Below are positions 1 to 8,375 of a stretch of 64,000 nt of DNA, piece after piece. The DNA comes from Maricaulis sp048268525 (GTDB taxonomy: Bacteria; Pseudomonadota; Alphaproteobacteria; Caulobacterales; Maricaulaceae): NCBI RefSeq assembly GCF_048268525.1, contig NZ_JBLWVH010000010.1, positions 1 to 64,000 of the forward strand, in the 5' to 3' direction. Each line of letters opens with the position of its first letter. Within the stretch, counting starts at the first letter, position 1. The notes under the pieces were generated by a model. That model was not told the DNA's origin and did no database searches. It was given only the letters and a program-made list of their open reading frames with translations. A program made the translations under genes and the position numbers.

Positions 1-71
1 CTTTCGCGCTGACGCTCGATCCGGCGCAGCTCGCGTTCGGACCGTGCGATTTCCCGCATGGCCTCATTGGC
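1..71 (-). repeat. Direct repeat copy A (71 bp, in frame)
   Basis: Bases 1-71 are identical to bases 139-209. The offset of 138 bp is exactly 46 codons, so the repeat duplicates a stretch of the Arg/Glu-rich helix in frame. The copy touches the window edge, so the array may continue outside. Confidence 0.95.
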
Positions 72-1169
72 CTGTATCGCGTCGCGGCGGGCGTCTTCAA
101 TGATCCGGCGACGTTCTTCGCTGACCGCTTCGCGCCGGCTTTCGCGCTGACGCTCGATCCGGCGCAGCTCGCGTTCGGACCGTGCGATTTCCCGCATGGC
201 CTCATTGGCAGCGGACCGGATCGCATCGCGGTCGAGTTCGGTCGCATGCAGCTGAAGTGCGGCACCGATCTCCGACAGGATTTCGATACGGGCATTCTCC
301 AGCGCCTGCAGCTCGACCATCCGCTCGACCCGTTCCGGGCCGGTCAAGCGAAGCGCATACTCCATCTGGATGTCACCGTGCGCGTGCTCCGGCTGGCTGT
401 CGCAGCCGGGCAGGGCAATGATATCGCCCAGCTCGGTATCTGAATCGCCGCAGGCACCGGCCAGAGTGGATTTGTCCAGGCCGGCGGGGTCGCGAATCTC
501 GGCACCCGAGAAATTGGCGCCGGCCAGGATCGCGCCGGTGAAATCGACATCGTGCAGGTCGGCATTGCGGAAATTGGCGCCAGTCAGGTCAGCGTCCTGG
601 AAATTGACATCGCGGCCATTCACCTCGGCGAAATTGGCCCGGCGCAGCTCGGCGCTGCGGAAATTGGTATCGTTCAACTCGGCCCGCAGGAAGTTGACCT
701 GACGCAAGCGGGCGTCGGCGAACAGCGTGTCATTCAGGGACGAGCCGATGAAGGTCACGAACACCATTTGCGAACCGGTGAAATCGGTCTCGGACAGGTC
801 GGCGGACGAAAAATTGACCCGTTCGATGACCGAATTGGACAATGTCGCGCCGGACAGGTCGGCCCGCGAAAACGTGACCCCGGTCAGCCGCGCATTGACC
901 ATGATGGTGTTGTTGAAGTCGGTGTCATTGAACCGGCTCTCGATCATCGACACCGATGGCAGTTCCGAGCGGGCGAAATCGGTACCTTCGAAATTGGCAC
1001 CGATGAAGACGGCATTGGCCATGTTCTTGTCGGAAAAGTCGCAGCCTTCGCATTCGCCGCCAATCGCCAGACCACGACGCGGATGGTCGTCACCCCCGGC
1101 GAGGGCGGGCGATGCCACCATGGCCAAGAGCGCGGCAGCAGAGGCGAATGTCATCAAACTGTTCCGCAT
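1..1169 (-). CDS. Exported pentapeptide-repeat protein with charged coiled-coil tail (C-terminus outside window)
   Basis: The frame opens at ATG 1169 and runs off the left edge, so 389 codons are visible. It begins with a Sec-type signal peptide (about residues 1-30, ending SPALA|GG), then GECEGCDFS, then roughly 20 imperfect A(D/N)LXX-type pentapeptides with F or L at the centre of each five, predicting a right-handed quadrilateral beta-helix. The helix ends in a cap containing ACGD...LPGC. A long Arg/Glu-rich segment follows that looks like a continuous alpha-helix or coiled coil and contains an in-frame 46-residue duplication. The neighbouring gene at 1278 has the same N- and C-terminal cysteine frame but no helical tail. 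Pentapeptide proteins have no single function (some mimic DNA, many are structural); the signal peptide argues for a periplasmic role. Function unknown. Confidence 0.8.
   Translation of the reverse strand, partial: MRNSLMTFASAAALLAMVASPALAGGDDHPRRGLAIGGECEGCDFSDKNMANAVFIGANFEGTDFARSELPSVSMIESRFNDTDFNNTIMVNARLTGVTFSRADLSGATLSNSVIERVNFSSADLSETDFTGSQMVFVTFIGSSLNDTLFADARLRQVNFLRAELNDTNFRSAELRRANFAEVNGRDVNFQDADLTGANFRNADLHDVDFTGAILAGANFSGAEIRDPAGLDKSTLAGACGDSDTELGDIIALPGCDSQPEHAHGDIQMEYALRLTGPERVERMVELQALENARIEILSEIGAALQLHATELDRDAIRSAANEAMREIARSERELRRIERQRESRREAVSEERRRIIEDARRDAIQANEAMREIARSERELRRIERQRE
139..209 (-). repeat. Direct repeat copy B (71 bp, in frame)
   Basis: Identical to bases 1-71; the match stops at base 210 (A, against C at 72). 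The absence of any silent difference implies a recent duplication or gene conversion within the coiled-coil coding region. Confidence 0.95.
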
Positions 1170-1277
1170 GTCCCCACGGATAGGCCACAGACCCCGGCAA
1201 AGCGACTTAAATCACGGTAACCCGTCAGCATATCCTATGAGGTGCCAGTCGGGCTGACCAGCGCGCAAGGCGGCGGA

Positions 1278-1766
1278 CTATTGGCAGTCAGGGAGACTCA
1301 ACCCGGCAGGCAGGCTTGTCGTGCGATCGCCACATGCGGTGGAAAGCTGGGTCTGTGTGAGACCGCGCGCCCCGGCCAGCTCAGCCCCCGAGAGCGTCGC
1401 GCCGGTCAGGTTCGCGCCGGTCAGGTCGGCGCTGCCGAAGTGGGCGCCCACCAGATTGGCGCGGCTGAGATCGGCATTGCGAAAACTGGCGCCGGTGAAA
1501 CGGCCACCAAAGAGGTTGGCGACTGACAGGTTGGCGTCGCTGAAATTGGCGCGGTTCATCGTGACCAGGGCCAGATTGGCCTGTCTCAACCGGGCGCCGG
1601 AAACGTCGATCCCGGGCAGGTCCAGATAGGCGAGCTCGGCTTGGAACAGGTTGCACCCGGGGCAGGACTGACCTGCCTGAACCCGCGCAATCTGGCCGGC
1701 GTCCTGGGCAAGGGCCAGTCCGGATGTGGCAAGCAGGGCGGTCAGAACAAGTACAAGCCGTACCAT
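1278..1766 (-). CDS. Exported pentapeptide-repeat protein, short paralogue
   Basis: 162 residues starting at ATG 1766, preceded by GGAG at good spacing; the frame extends upstream but that part has no pentapeptide character. A signal peptide (MVRLVLVLTALLATSGLALA) is followed by AGQSCPGCNLF and about 15 pentapeptides such as ADLTG, ANLTG, ATLSG. The protein ends with a cap containing TACGD...LPDC and a single terminal Gln. The CxxC before the helix and the ACGD...LP-x-C after it match the larger neighbour at 1-1169, so the two are paralogues from tandem duplication, one with and one without a helical tail. It is probably periplasmic, with the paired cysteines possibly forming disulfides at both ends of the beta-helix. 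Function unknown. Confidence 0.85.
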   Translation of the reverse strand: MVRLVLVLTALLATSGLALAQDAGQIARVQAGQSCPGCNLFQAELAYLDLPGIDVSGARLRQANLALVTMNRANFSDANLSVANLFGGRFTGASFRNADLSRANLVGAHFGSADLTGANLTGATLSGAELAGARGLTQTQLSTACGDRTTSLPAGLSLPDCQ

Positions 1767-1833
1767 TGTGGAGCACTCCAAGCGTTGATGCACCTTGTGC
1801 TGCAAGGCCTGCGCCGCTGCGCCCAGGGGAGCC

Positions 1834-4770
1834 TCAGGCGCCGGTCCAGCTGCAGGCGTCGCAGGTCTGTTCACCGTTTTCATCCTGCACCACGGTGAAA
1901 TGCCCGCATTCGGGACAGGGCGCACCGGAATAGACCGAGATGTCACGCGAGGCCGGTCGGCTGATGCCCTGGTCCTCAATCTCGTAATGGCCGGACGTGG
2001 CGTCACCGCCTGTTGCGGCTTTCTTGGGGGCGTTGGCGAACATCAGGATATTGTCTGGTACCTGACCGCGGGAGAAGCCGCGGGAAATGAATTTTGCGGC
2101 ATCTTCCTGCGCCAGTTTTTCTTCCTCGACGCCGCGTCCCAGACCGCCGGGATCGGCCTTGTCCGGTGAGATTTCGGCGAGGTCATCGCGGCCCAGATAG
2201 GAGACGCCCAGTTCGCGGAACAGATAATCCAGGATCGAGGTCGCATGCTGGATCGAGTCATTGCCCTGCACGGCACCGGCGGGTTCGAAGCGAGTGTAGA
2301 CGAAGGCGTCGACGAACTCCTCCAGCGGCACGCCGTATTGCAGGCCGATGGAAATGGCGATAGCGAAATTGTTCATCAATGACCGGAAGGCGGCGCCCTC
2401 CTTGTGCATATCGATGAAGATCTCACCCAGCTCACCATCATCGAATTCACCGGTGTGCAGGTAGACCTTGTGCCCGCCAACGGTCGCTTTCTGGATATAG
2501 CCCTTTCGGCGATCCGGCAATTTGCGGCGGCTGGCCGGCTTCTCGATCACACGCTCGACCGTGCGTTCGACGATCCGTTCGGCGGCGGGTGCTTCGGCGG
2601 CGTAGTCGCCCTTGTCGAAGTCTATGGAGGGTAGCATGTCGAACAGACCTGAAGCGGTCCGGCGGACCGACAAGTCGCGAAGGCCCAGCTCTCCTCCGAG
2701 ATCAATCAGGGCTGCGACATCATCGATGGTGGCCTCACCGTCGAGGGCCAGCTCAACGGCGCAGCACCCTTCGATCTGGGCCTCTATGGCGGCCGCCATC
2801 ATCATCCGGTCCTGTTGGGACGGGGGGGCAAACACCGCGCGGATGGCGGCCGGCAGATCCGGAGCCTGGGACAGGTCACCGGTGCCATGGGCGTGGGCAT
2901 CGGCCGCCCGGATATCCTCTTCGGTGTAGCCAATGGCGCCGCAGAGGGCATTGCCGTGCCGCTCGATAACATCACTGGTCAGGCCAAGCGCATCCCGGCA
3001 GGTGCGGTCGCCCAGCGTCCAGCGATTGAGGGCATGGCGGACAGAGGCGCCTTCGGCGATCGAATCTTCCAACCGTTCAAGGGCGGCGGACGGAACGCCG
3101 CGTTCCATCAGGTCTTCGAGCGAAATCCCCGGCGCACCGCGCAAGGTGCCATGGCCGGCCGCGTGATCCTCGGCGCGTTCCACATCGGTCACGCTGCAAC
3201 CGAGCGCGAGCAGGCCGGTCCGCGCGCAGTTCCGCAGTCGCTGACCGCCAGCCAGGCTGGCGTCCGAGGTGGTGGCAGACTGTACCGGTGCGGCACCGGC
3301 ACTGTCGGCGTCCAGCAGGCCCGCGATGTCCGGGGCCGGAGCGCGGCAGGTGAGTGTCGGGCCGGGGCGGGCAAGGGCAGCCTTGGGCAAGAATGGTGAG
3401 GCGGCCTTGCCGACTCGTTCGGCGACCTGGGCAAAGCCGTCGGGCAGATCGTCAAGGACCGGCGGTTCGCCAAGTCCCGGAGCGGCAGCGCCGGTTTCCA
3501 TGGCAATCTCGCGCAGGGTGCGGGTTGCCAGATGGGCGAGGGCGGCGGCTGTATGGCGGGCGCTTTCGCTGCCATAGGCCTGTCCGCTGGCCATCAACAA
3601 GGCGCCCAATCCGGTCAGGGCAATCGAGCCGGCGGAGCTGGCCCCCTTCGGCGCGCTCATGGTCAGGGCGATTGCCCAGTAGCGCAGGGTGTCGCACAGG
3701 ATTTCGGCTTGGAACTCACCGGCCCCATCGAGGAAGGCCGGCAGGTTGATATGGATGGTCGGGCCGGACTCGGTCGGGCTGGCATTGAAGGCCAGCGACG
3801 GGGTTCCGAAGCTCCACACGGTGCGCGCGATGCCGGTCCGGAAATCGCGGGCCCTGACCGCACCGCCATCCTGTTCAAAGGTCCAGGCCTCATCATCGGC
3901 AACGGCCTTGCCAAAAGCCCGCGGGACGTGAAGCACAGCCGGCCGAGCTGGCACCGTGTCGGGGATCAGGGCGGACAGGGCGTCATCGTCGGTACCCTGG
4001 CGGGCCAGCGCCAGGGCGCGCTCGACGGCTTCTTCGGCGACGCCATCTTTCAGTGCCCGGCGCATGGCGCGGGCCAGTGCCGCATTGCGACGGGGATCGA
4101 AACAATCCTCGATGTCGCCGGAGCAGCGACGGACCGCTTCTCCGCTCGCTTCCAGACGGCCCCGGGTAACCCGGGCGCCCACGTCGAGAACCGATGCACG
4201 CAATGCCGTTTCGGCAACCCGTCGCAGCTGTTCGGGGGCCTGTTGCGAATTCACGCGAATTGTCAGCGGCACGGCTCGAGCGCTCGTGTCACTCGCCGTA
4301 TCACCATAGGCCCAGTCAACTCCGCCATGGCGCATCAGGTCGGCGTCGGCGATCACCAGCCGACCCCTCAGGCTGGCGGCCAGCTCGTCCGCGAACAGGT
4401 CGGCGTCAGTGTCATCGGTGAAGGCGCCCTGGCGGGCGGCGGACCAGGCCAGCGAGCCGGCCAGGCGCCGCGTGACGGTGGGCAGGCCCGATTCGGGCGC
4501 GCGATCCTCACCGACAGCCGTGGACGGGGTCAGGGAGCCGACCGTCCGGGCGCCCTTGCGGATGTCGGTCATGGTCGGGCGGGGTGTGTCGAGAAGCTCG
4601 GCCAGTGCCTGAACTGCCGTCAGGCTCCAGTCTGCAGGGGTTGTCAGCTCGCGATCTGTGCCGGACAAGGCGCTGTCATCGGGGTCGAGAGCGGCCAGAC
4701 GCCGGGTCTCCAATGAGCCACCAAGCGCGGTTTCGGCGATGAAATCGGCGATGCGACCAAAGACCTGCAT
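1834..4770 (-). CDS. Degenerate class II (adenosylcobalamin) ribonucleotide reductase-like protein with intact TSCPD domain
   Basis: 978 residues; ATG 4770 is preceded by GGGAGGAAT. Residues about 310-470 follow the C-terminal part of the NrdJ barrel (ending INLPAFL at 341-347, then the GLGALLMASG segment), and about 520-600 match the NrdJ stretch with GHGTLRGAPG and LNRWTLG. Residues about 758-860 form a very well conserved TSCPD domain (KGYIQKATVGGHKVY, IDMHKEGAAFRSLMNNFAI, FEPAGAVQGND). The protein ends in a zinc-ribbon-like CPECG...CDAC. The catalytic Asn-x-Cys-x-Glu of RNRs is absent: the region reads FNASPTESGP, with no cysteine. The N-terminal 300 residues are barely recognisable. The frame is uninterrupted over 978 codons, so this looks like a maintained pseudoenzyme, not a pseudogene. 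A genuine NrdJ is not in this window. Automatic annotation would probably call it an active reductase. Confidence 0.8.
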   Translation of the reverse strand: MQVFGRIADFIAETALGGSLETRRLAALDPDDSALSGTDRELTTPADWSLTAVQALAELLDTPRPTMTDIRKGARTVGSLTPSTAVGEDRAPESGLPTVTRRLAGSLAWSAARQGAFTDDTDADLFADELAASLRGRLVIADADLMRHGGVDWAYGDTASDTSARAVPLTIRVNSQQAPEQLRRVAETALRASVLDVGARVTRGRLEASGEAVRRCSGDIEDCFDPRRNAALARAMRRALKDGVAEEAVERALALARQGTDDDALSALIPDTVPARPAVLHVPRAFGKAVADDEAWTFEQDGGAVRARDFRTGIARTVWSFGTPSLAFNASPTESGPTIHINLPAFLDGAGEFQAEILCDTLRYWAIALTMSAPKGASSAGSIALTGLGALLMASGQAYGSESARHTAAALAHLATRTLREIAMETGAAAPGLGEPPVLDDLPDGFAQVAERVGKAASPFLPKAALARPGPTLTCRAPAPDIAGLLDADSAGAAPVQSATTSDASLAGGQRLRNCARTGLLALGCSVTDVERAEDHAAGHGTLRGAPGISLEDLMERGVPSAALERLEDSIAEGASVRHALNRWTLGDRTCRDALGLTSDVIERHGNALCGAIGYTEEDIRAADAHAHGTGDLSQAPDLPAAIRAVFAPPSQQDRMMMAAAIEAQIEGCCAVELALDGEATIDDVAALIDLGGELGLRDLSVRRTASGLFDMLPSIDFDKGDYAAEAPAAERIVERTVERVIEKPASRRKLPDRRKGYIQKATVGGHKVYLHTGEFDDGELGEIFIDMHKEGAAFRSLMNNFAIAISIGLQYGVPLEEFVDAFVYTRFEPAGAVQGNDSIQHATSILDYLFRELGVSYLGRDDLAEISPDKADPGGLGRGVEEEKLAQEDAAKFISRGFSRGQVPDNILMFANAPKKAATGGDATSGHYEIEDQGISRPASRDISVYSGAPCPECGHFTVVQDENGEQTCDACSWTGA

Positions 4771-4925
4771 GCGACATTCCTCCCTTGGCCCGAATCGCCT
4801 GTGGTGGCGCCCATTGTATCGCGTCGGAGGTTTGTCCTGAAACCCGCCGCGTTCAACACTGGACCCGCCCGCCGCGTAAGGGCATATAAGCCAAGCCTGC
4901 CTCGACCGACTCGGAGCCGCTGACA

Positions 4926-5342
4926 ATGTTCGGACTGATCTCAAAAGTGTTTGTGTGGTGGAAAGACGCCACGCCGGGAACCTTCCTGACGCTGCGCATG
5001 CGCGGCGCCAAGCAGGTCGGCTCGGATGAGTATGGCAATCGCTATTTCGAGGAATCCGGCGTCACCGGTCCGGATGGCCAGGGCCAGAAGCGCCGCTGGG
5101 TCATCTACAAGGGGTATGCGGATGCCTCGCGCGTGCCGTCCGACTGGCATGGCTGGCTGCACCACACCTTTGACGAACTGCCGACTGATGCGCCGCTGAA
5201 GCGCCAGACCTGGGAAAAAGATCACCATCCCAATCTTACCGGCACGGTGCATGCCTATCGCCCGACCGGTTCGCTGGCTGTAGGTGACAGTCGCCAGTCG
5301 ACAACGGGTGACTATCAGGCCTGGTCTCCGGACGAGGCATAA
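4926..5342 (+). CDS. NADH:ubiquinone oxidoreductase subunit NDUFA12 family protein
   Basis: 138 residues of the NDUFA12/B17.2 family, an accessory subunit of respiratory complex I found in alphaproteobacteria and mitochondria. The family signature is clear: LRMRGAKQVGSDEYGNRYFE near the N-terminus, RRWVIYKGYADASRVP and DWHGWLHH in the middle, and HHPNLTGT before a polar tail. It has no signal peptide or membrane segment, as expected for a matrix/cytoplasm-facing subunit. It sits away from the main nuo operon, directly before the DUF2155 gene and aat, an arrangement common in alphaproteobacteria. It starts 155 bp from the divergent RNR-like gene. Confidence 0.93.
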   Translation: MFGLISKVFVWWKDATPGTFLTLRMRGAKQVGSDEYGNRYFEESGVTGPDGQGQKRRWVIYKGYADASRVPSDWHGWLHHTFDELPTDAPLKRQTWEKDHHPNLTGTVHAYRPTGSLAVGDSRQSTTGDYQAWSPDEA

Positions 5343-5384
5343 TTCGCCTTTACCGCGTCACAATCCCGCGACAGGGTATGCATC

Positions 5385-5849
5385 ATGAAAACCTGTGTTC
5401 TCGCTTCGATTGTCTCGCTTGTGCTGGCTGCGCCCGTCTGGGCCCAGGACGGCGCACAGTCTGAACCTGACGCTGCCGAATTGCTGCGGCGTGATGATCC
5501 GGACAACACCGTCACACGCGGTCCATTGTCCTCACAGCCAGGCAGTGTCGTGGTCCTGCGCGGCCTCGACAAGGTGACCGCCCGGACCCGCGATTTCGAG
5601 GTCGCTATCGGCGACACGGTCCAGTTCGGGGCGCTGTCGATTACAGCTCAATACTGCCGCAAGCGGCCGCCGGAAGAGACGCCGGAGACCTATGCCTTCC
5701 TGCAGATCAATGACCGTCGAACCGATGGCTTCGGTGTTGATGTTGAAGGCGAGCAGGTGTTCTCGGGCTGGATGTTCGCGTCGCGCCCGGCACAAAACCC
5801 GCTGGAACACCCGGTCTACGACGTCTGGGTGGTCGACTGCAGGGCTTGA
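5385..5849 (+). CDS. DUF2155 domain-containing exported protein
   Basis: 154 residues. A signal peptide (MKTCVLASIVSLVLAAPVWA) precedes a short variable segment and the DUF2155 domain: VVLRGLDKVTARTRDFEVAIGD, then a cysteine in ITAQYCRKRPPEETPE, FLQIND, and VFSGWMFASRPAQNPLEHPVYDVWVVDC. Two conserved cysteines probably form a disulfide in the periplasm. The family has no assigned function but is consistently beside the NDUFA12 gene in alphaproteobacteria. Its last 34 bp overlap the 3' end of the convergent aat. Confidence 0.88.
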   Translation: MKTCVLASIVSLVLAAPVWAQDGAQSEPDAAELLRRDDPDNTVTRGPLSSQPGSVVVLRGLDKVTARTRDFEVAIGDTVQFGALSITAQYCRKRPPEETPETYAFLQINDRRTDGFGVDVEGEQVFSGWMFASRPAQNPLEHPVYDVWVVDCRA

Positions 5850-6472
5850 GTGCCGGGTATCTCGTCCGGCAGTGCGTTGAAATCAGCTTCAAAAATCAGG
5901 GCATCAGCGAGGCGTTCGCGATAGTCGCTGCGTTCGATCGTGATTGCCCCGAACCGTTCCAGGTGTCCGGTCGTGAATTGCGTGTCCAGCAAGGTGTAGC
6001 CACCGGCCTTCAGGCGCGCGATCAAGTGGACGAGGGCGACCTTCGATGCGTCCCGGCGGACCGAGAACATGCTCTCGCCGAAAAAGGCGGCACCCAACGA
6101 CACACCGTACAGCCCGCCGACCAGCTGTCCGTCTGACCAGCACTCCACCGAATGGGCGAAACCGGCCAGGTGCAGCTCGGAGTAGAGCCGGATGATGGAG
6201 TCGTTGATCCAGGTTTCTTCGCGATTTTCGGACGGCTCGGCGCACCGGGCGACGACGCCCGCGAAGTCATGGTCAATGGTCACCTGGAAAACGTCCTGCC
6301 GGACGGTTTTTCGGAGGCTCCGGGACACATGGAATCCGTCGAGCGGGATGATGCCGCGTTCGTCGGGGTCAAGCAGGTAGATGCGCGGATTGTCGCGGCC
6401 TTCCGCCATGGGGAAGACGCCGCGGGCGTAGCAGTTCAGCAATTCCTCGGCACCGAAGCCGCGCATGATCAC
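5816..6472 (-). CDS. aat: Leucyl/phenylalanyl-tRNA--protein transferase
   Basis: 218 residues. Aat transfers Leu or Phe from tRNA to N-terminal Lys/Arg of proteins, producing N-degrons that ClpS hands to ClpAP; clpS and clpA are at 26534-29177. Family motifs are present: LLNCYARGVFPMAE, the WIND segment, GGLYGVSLGAAFFGESMFS, and LLDTQFTTGHLERFGA. Length matches the family. Two Met codons two residues apart (6472 and 6466) could each start translation. It lies 24 bp downstream of accC in the same direction, so it may be the last gene of an aroQ-accB-accC-aat transcript. It overlaps the convergent DUF2155 gene by 34 bp. Confidence 0.95.
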   Translation of the reverse strand: MIMRGFGAEELLNCYARGVFPMAEGRDNPRIYLLDPDERGIIPLDGFHVSRSLRKTVRQDVFQVTIDHDFAGVVARCAEPSENREETWINDSIIRLYSELHLAGFAHSVECWSDGQLVGGLYGVSLGAAFFGESMFSVRRDASKVALVHLIARLKAGGYTLLDTQFTTGHLERFGAITIERSDYRERLADALIFEADFNALPDEIPGTQALQSTTQTS

Positions 6473-6496
6473 TCCCGGACCTGTCGGCAGGGCAGA

Positions 6497-7843
6497 TCAG
6501 CTCTCCCGGCTTGCCAACCAGTCTTCCAGCCAGCGGATGTGGTAATTGCCACTCACGAAATCCGGTTCCTCGAGCAGGTCGAGGAAGATCGGGATCGTGG
6601 TTTCGACACCGCCGACAACCATTTCTTCCAGCGACCGGCGCAGACGCAGAAGCGCTTCTTCGCGAGTGCGACCGTGCACGATCAGCTTGCCGATCAGACT
6701 GTCATAGTAAGGCGGGATGGAATAGCCGGCATAAAGGGCGGAATCGAGGCGTACGCCCAAGCCGCCCGGTGCGTGGAAATCGGTGACCAGACCCGGCGAC
6801 GGCGCAAAGGTGCGCGCATTCTCGGCATTGATCCGGCATTCGATGGCCCAGCCTTCGAAGGTCACATCGGACTGTTTGATGTCGAGCTTCTGGCCGTCGG
6901 CGACGCGGATCTGTTCGCGCACCAGGTCGATGCCGGTGATCATCTCGGTGACCGGATGTTCCACCTGCAGGCGGGTATTCATTTCGATGAAGTAGAACTC
7001 GCCATTTTCCCACAGGAATTCGATCGTGCCGACGCCGCGATAGCCGATCGCCTCGATCGCCCTGCGGACAACATCACCGATCTTCTTGCGATCATCATCG
7101 TTGAGGGCCGGTGAGGGGGCTTCCTCGAGGATCTTCTGGTGGCGCCGCTGCAGCGAGCAGTCACGCTCGCCCAAATGGACCACATTGCCATGCGTATCGG
7201 CGAGGATCTGGATCTCGATATGGCGCGGGCGGCCGAGATATTTCTCGATATAGACCGTGCCGTCGCCAAAGGCTGCGAGGGCCTCGGTCGAGGCCGTGTC
7301 CATGGCCTCTTTCAGGTTATCGGCTGTCTCGGCCACTTTCATGCCGCGGCCACCGCCACCGGATGCCGCCTTGATCAGGACCGGATAGCCGATCTTCTCG
7401 GCGATCGGCACGGCGTCTTCATAGCTGTCGACGCCGCCTTCCGAGCCGGGGACGACCGGGATGCCGGCATCCATCACGGCCTGTTTGGCGGTGATCTTGT
7501 CGCCCATCATGCGGATATGGGCGGCCGTCGGCCCGATGAAGGCGAGGCCGTGTGCTTCGACGATCTCGGCGAAGCGGGCGTTCTCAGACAGGAAGCCATA
7601 ACCCGGGTGAATCGCCTGGGCGCCGGTCACTTCGGCGGCCGTGATGATGGCTGGAATGTTGAGATAGGACTTGTTGGCCGGCGGCGGTCCGATGCACACG
7701 CTCTCGTCGGCGAGGCGGACATGCATGGCGTTGGCATCGGCCTCGGAGTGCACGGCCACGGTCCGGATGCCCATCTCGCGGCAGGCGCGATGGACGCGAA
7801 GGGCAATTTCGCCGCGATTGGCGATCAGGATCTTGTCGAACAT
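6497..7843 (-). CDS. accC: Acetyl-CoA carboxylase, biotin carboxylase subunit
   Basis: 448 residues from ATG 7843 (MFDKILIANRGEIALRV), the standard AccC start; the frame stays open upstream only by chance. AccC uses ATP and bicarbonate to carboxylate the biotin on AccB, the first half-reaction of malonyl-CoA formation. It has the biotin carboxylase N-domain, an ATP-grasp domain with the glycine-rich loop ASGGGGRGMK, the FIEMNTRLQVEHPVTE active-site stretch, and the C-terminal domain. It follows accB by 25 bp and belongs to the aroQ-accB-accC block. Confidence 0.97.
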   Translation of the reverse strand: MFDKILIANRGEIALRVHRACREMGIRTVAVHSEADANAMHVRLADESVCIGPPPANKSYLNIPAIITAAEVTGAQAIHPGYGFLSENARFAEIVEAHGLAFIGPTAAHIRMMGDKITAKQAVMDAGIPVVPGSEGGVDSYEDAVPIAEKIGYPVLIKAASGGGGRGMKVAETADNLKEAMDTASTEALAAFGDGTVYIEKYLGRPRHIEIQILADTHGNVVHLGERDCSLQRRHQKILEEAPSPALNDDDRKKIGDVVRRAIEAIGYRGVGTIEFLWENGEFYFIEMNTRLQVEHPVTEMITGIDLVREQIRVADGQKLDIKQSDVTFEGWAIECRINAENARTFAPSPGLVTDFHAPGGLGVRLDSALYAGYSIPPYYDSLIGKLIVHGRTREEALLRLRRSLEEMVVGGVETTIPIFLDLLEEPDFVSGNYHIRWLEDWLASRES

Positions 7844-7868
7844 GTCGTCGCTCGCCTTGCTGGTCGCG

Positions 7869-8354
7869 TCAGGACAGGACGAAGAGGGGTTCGCCGTATT
7901 CAACCGGCTGCCCGTCCTCGACAAGAATGGCGCTGACCGTGCCGGCTTTCTCGGCCGTGATCGGGTTGAAGGTCTTCATCGCCTCGACCAGCAGGATGGT
8001 ATCACCCTTCTTCACCTGGTCGCCGACTGTCACAAAGTTGCCGGCATCCGGATTGGGACGCAGATAGGCCGTGCCCACCATTGGGGACTTGATCGCGTTC
8101 GGGTCATCGGCGGATGCCGCCGGAGCTGCTGCTGCAACAGGAGCCGCTGCGGGTGCCGCCGGTGCCGCCGGCGCTGCGGCGGGTGCCGCGACGCTGTGGA
8201 CGACCGGTGCAGCTGTGATCTGACGGGCGATCTTGAGGCGCAGATCGCCCCGCTCGACTTCGATTTCCGACAGGTCGGTTTCCCGGAGGATGTCGGCGAG
8301 CTCGCGGACGAGTTTCGCGCTGATCGGGGAGCGGGGGCGGGAATCAGAACTCAT
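7869..8354 (-). CDS. accB: Acetyl-CoA carboxylase, biotin carboxyl carrier protein
   Basis: 161 residues. The N-terminal helical segment is followed by an Ala/Pro/Val-rich flexible linker (about residues 50-85) and the biotinyl domain. The biotin attachment motif reads EAMKTFNPI, with the modified Lys in AMK; the position after Lys is Thr where many proteins have Met, a variant seen in other AccB proteins. The C-terminus (VEYGEPLFVLS) is normal. The protein carries the carboxyl group from AccC to the AccAD transferase. It lies between aroQ and accC with short gaps on both sides. Confidence 0.96.
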   Translation of the reverse strand: MSSDSRPRSPISAKLVRELADILRETDLSEIEVERGDLRLKIARQITAAPVVHSVAAPAAAPAAPAAPAAAPVAAAAPAASADDPNAIKSPMVGTAYLRPNPDAGNFVTVGDQVKKGDTILLVEAMKTFNPITAEKAGTVSAILVEDGQPVEYGEPLFVLS

Positions 8355-8375
8355 GATGTAAGGCCTTTGGTTCCG

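Noticed and set aside
8119..8200. GCC/GCT-rich tract in accB as a regulatory repeat
   Set aside because: It codes for the Ala/Pro linker normal in biotin carboxyl carrier proteins.
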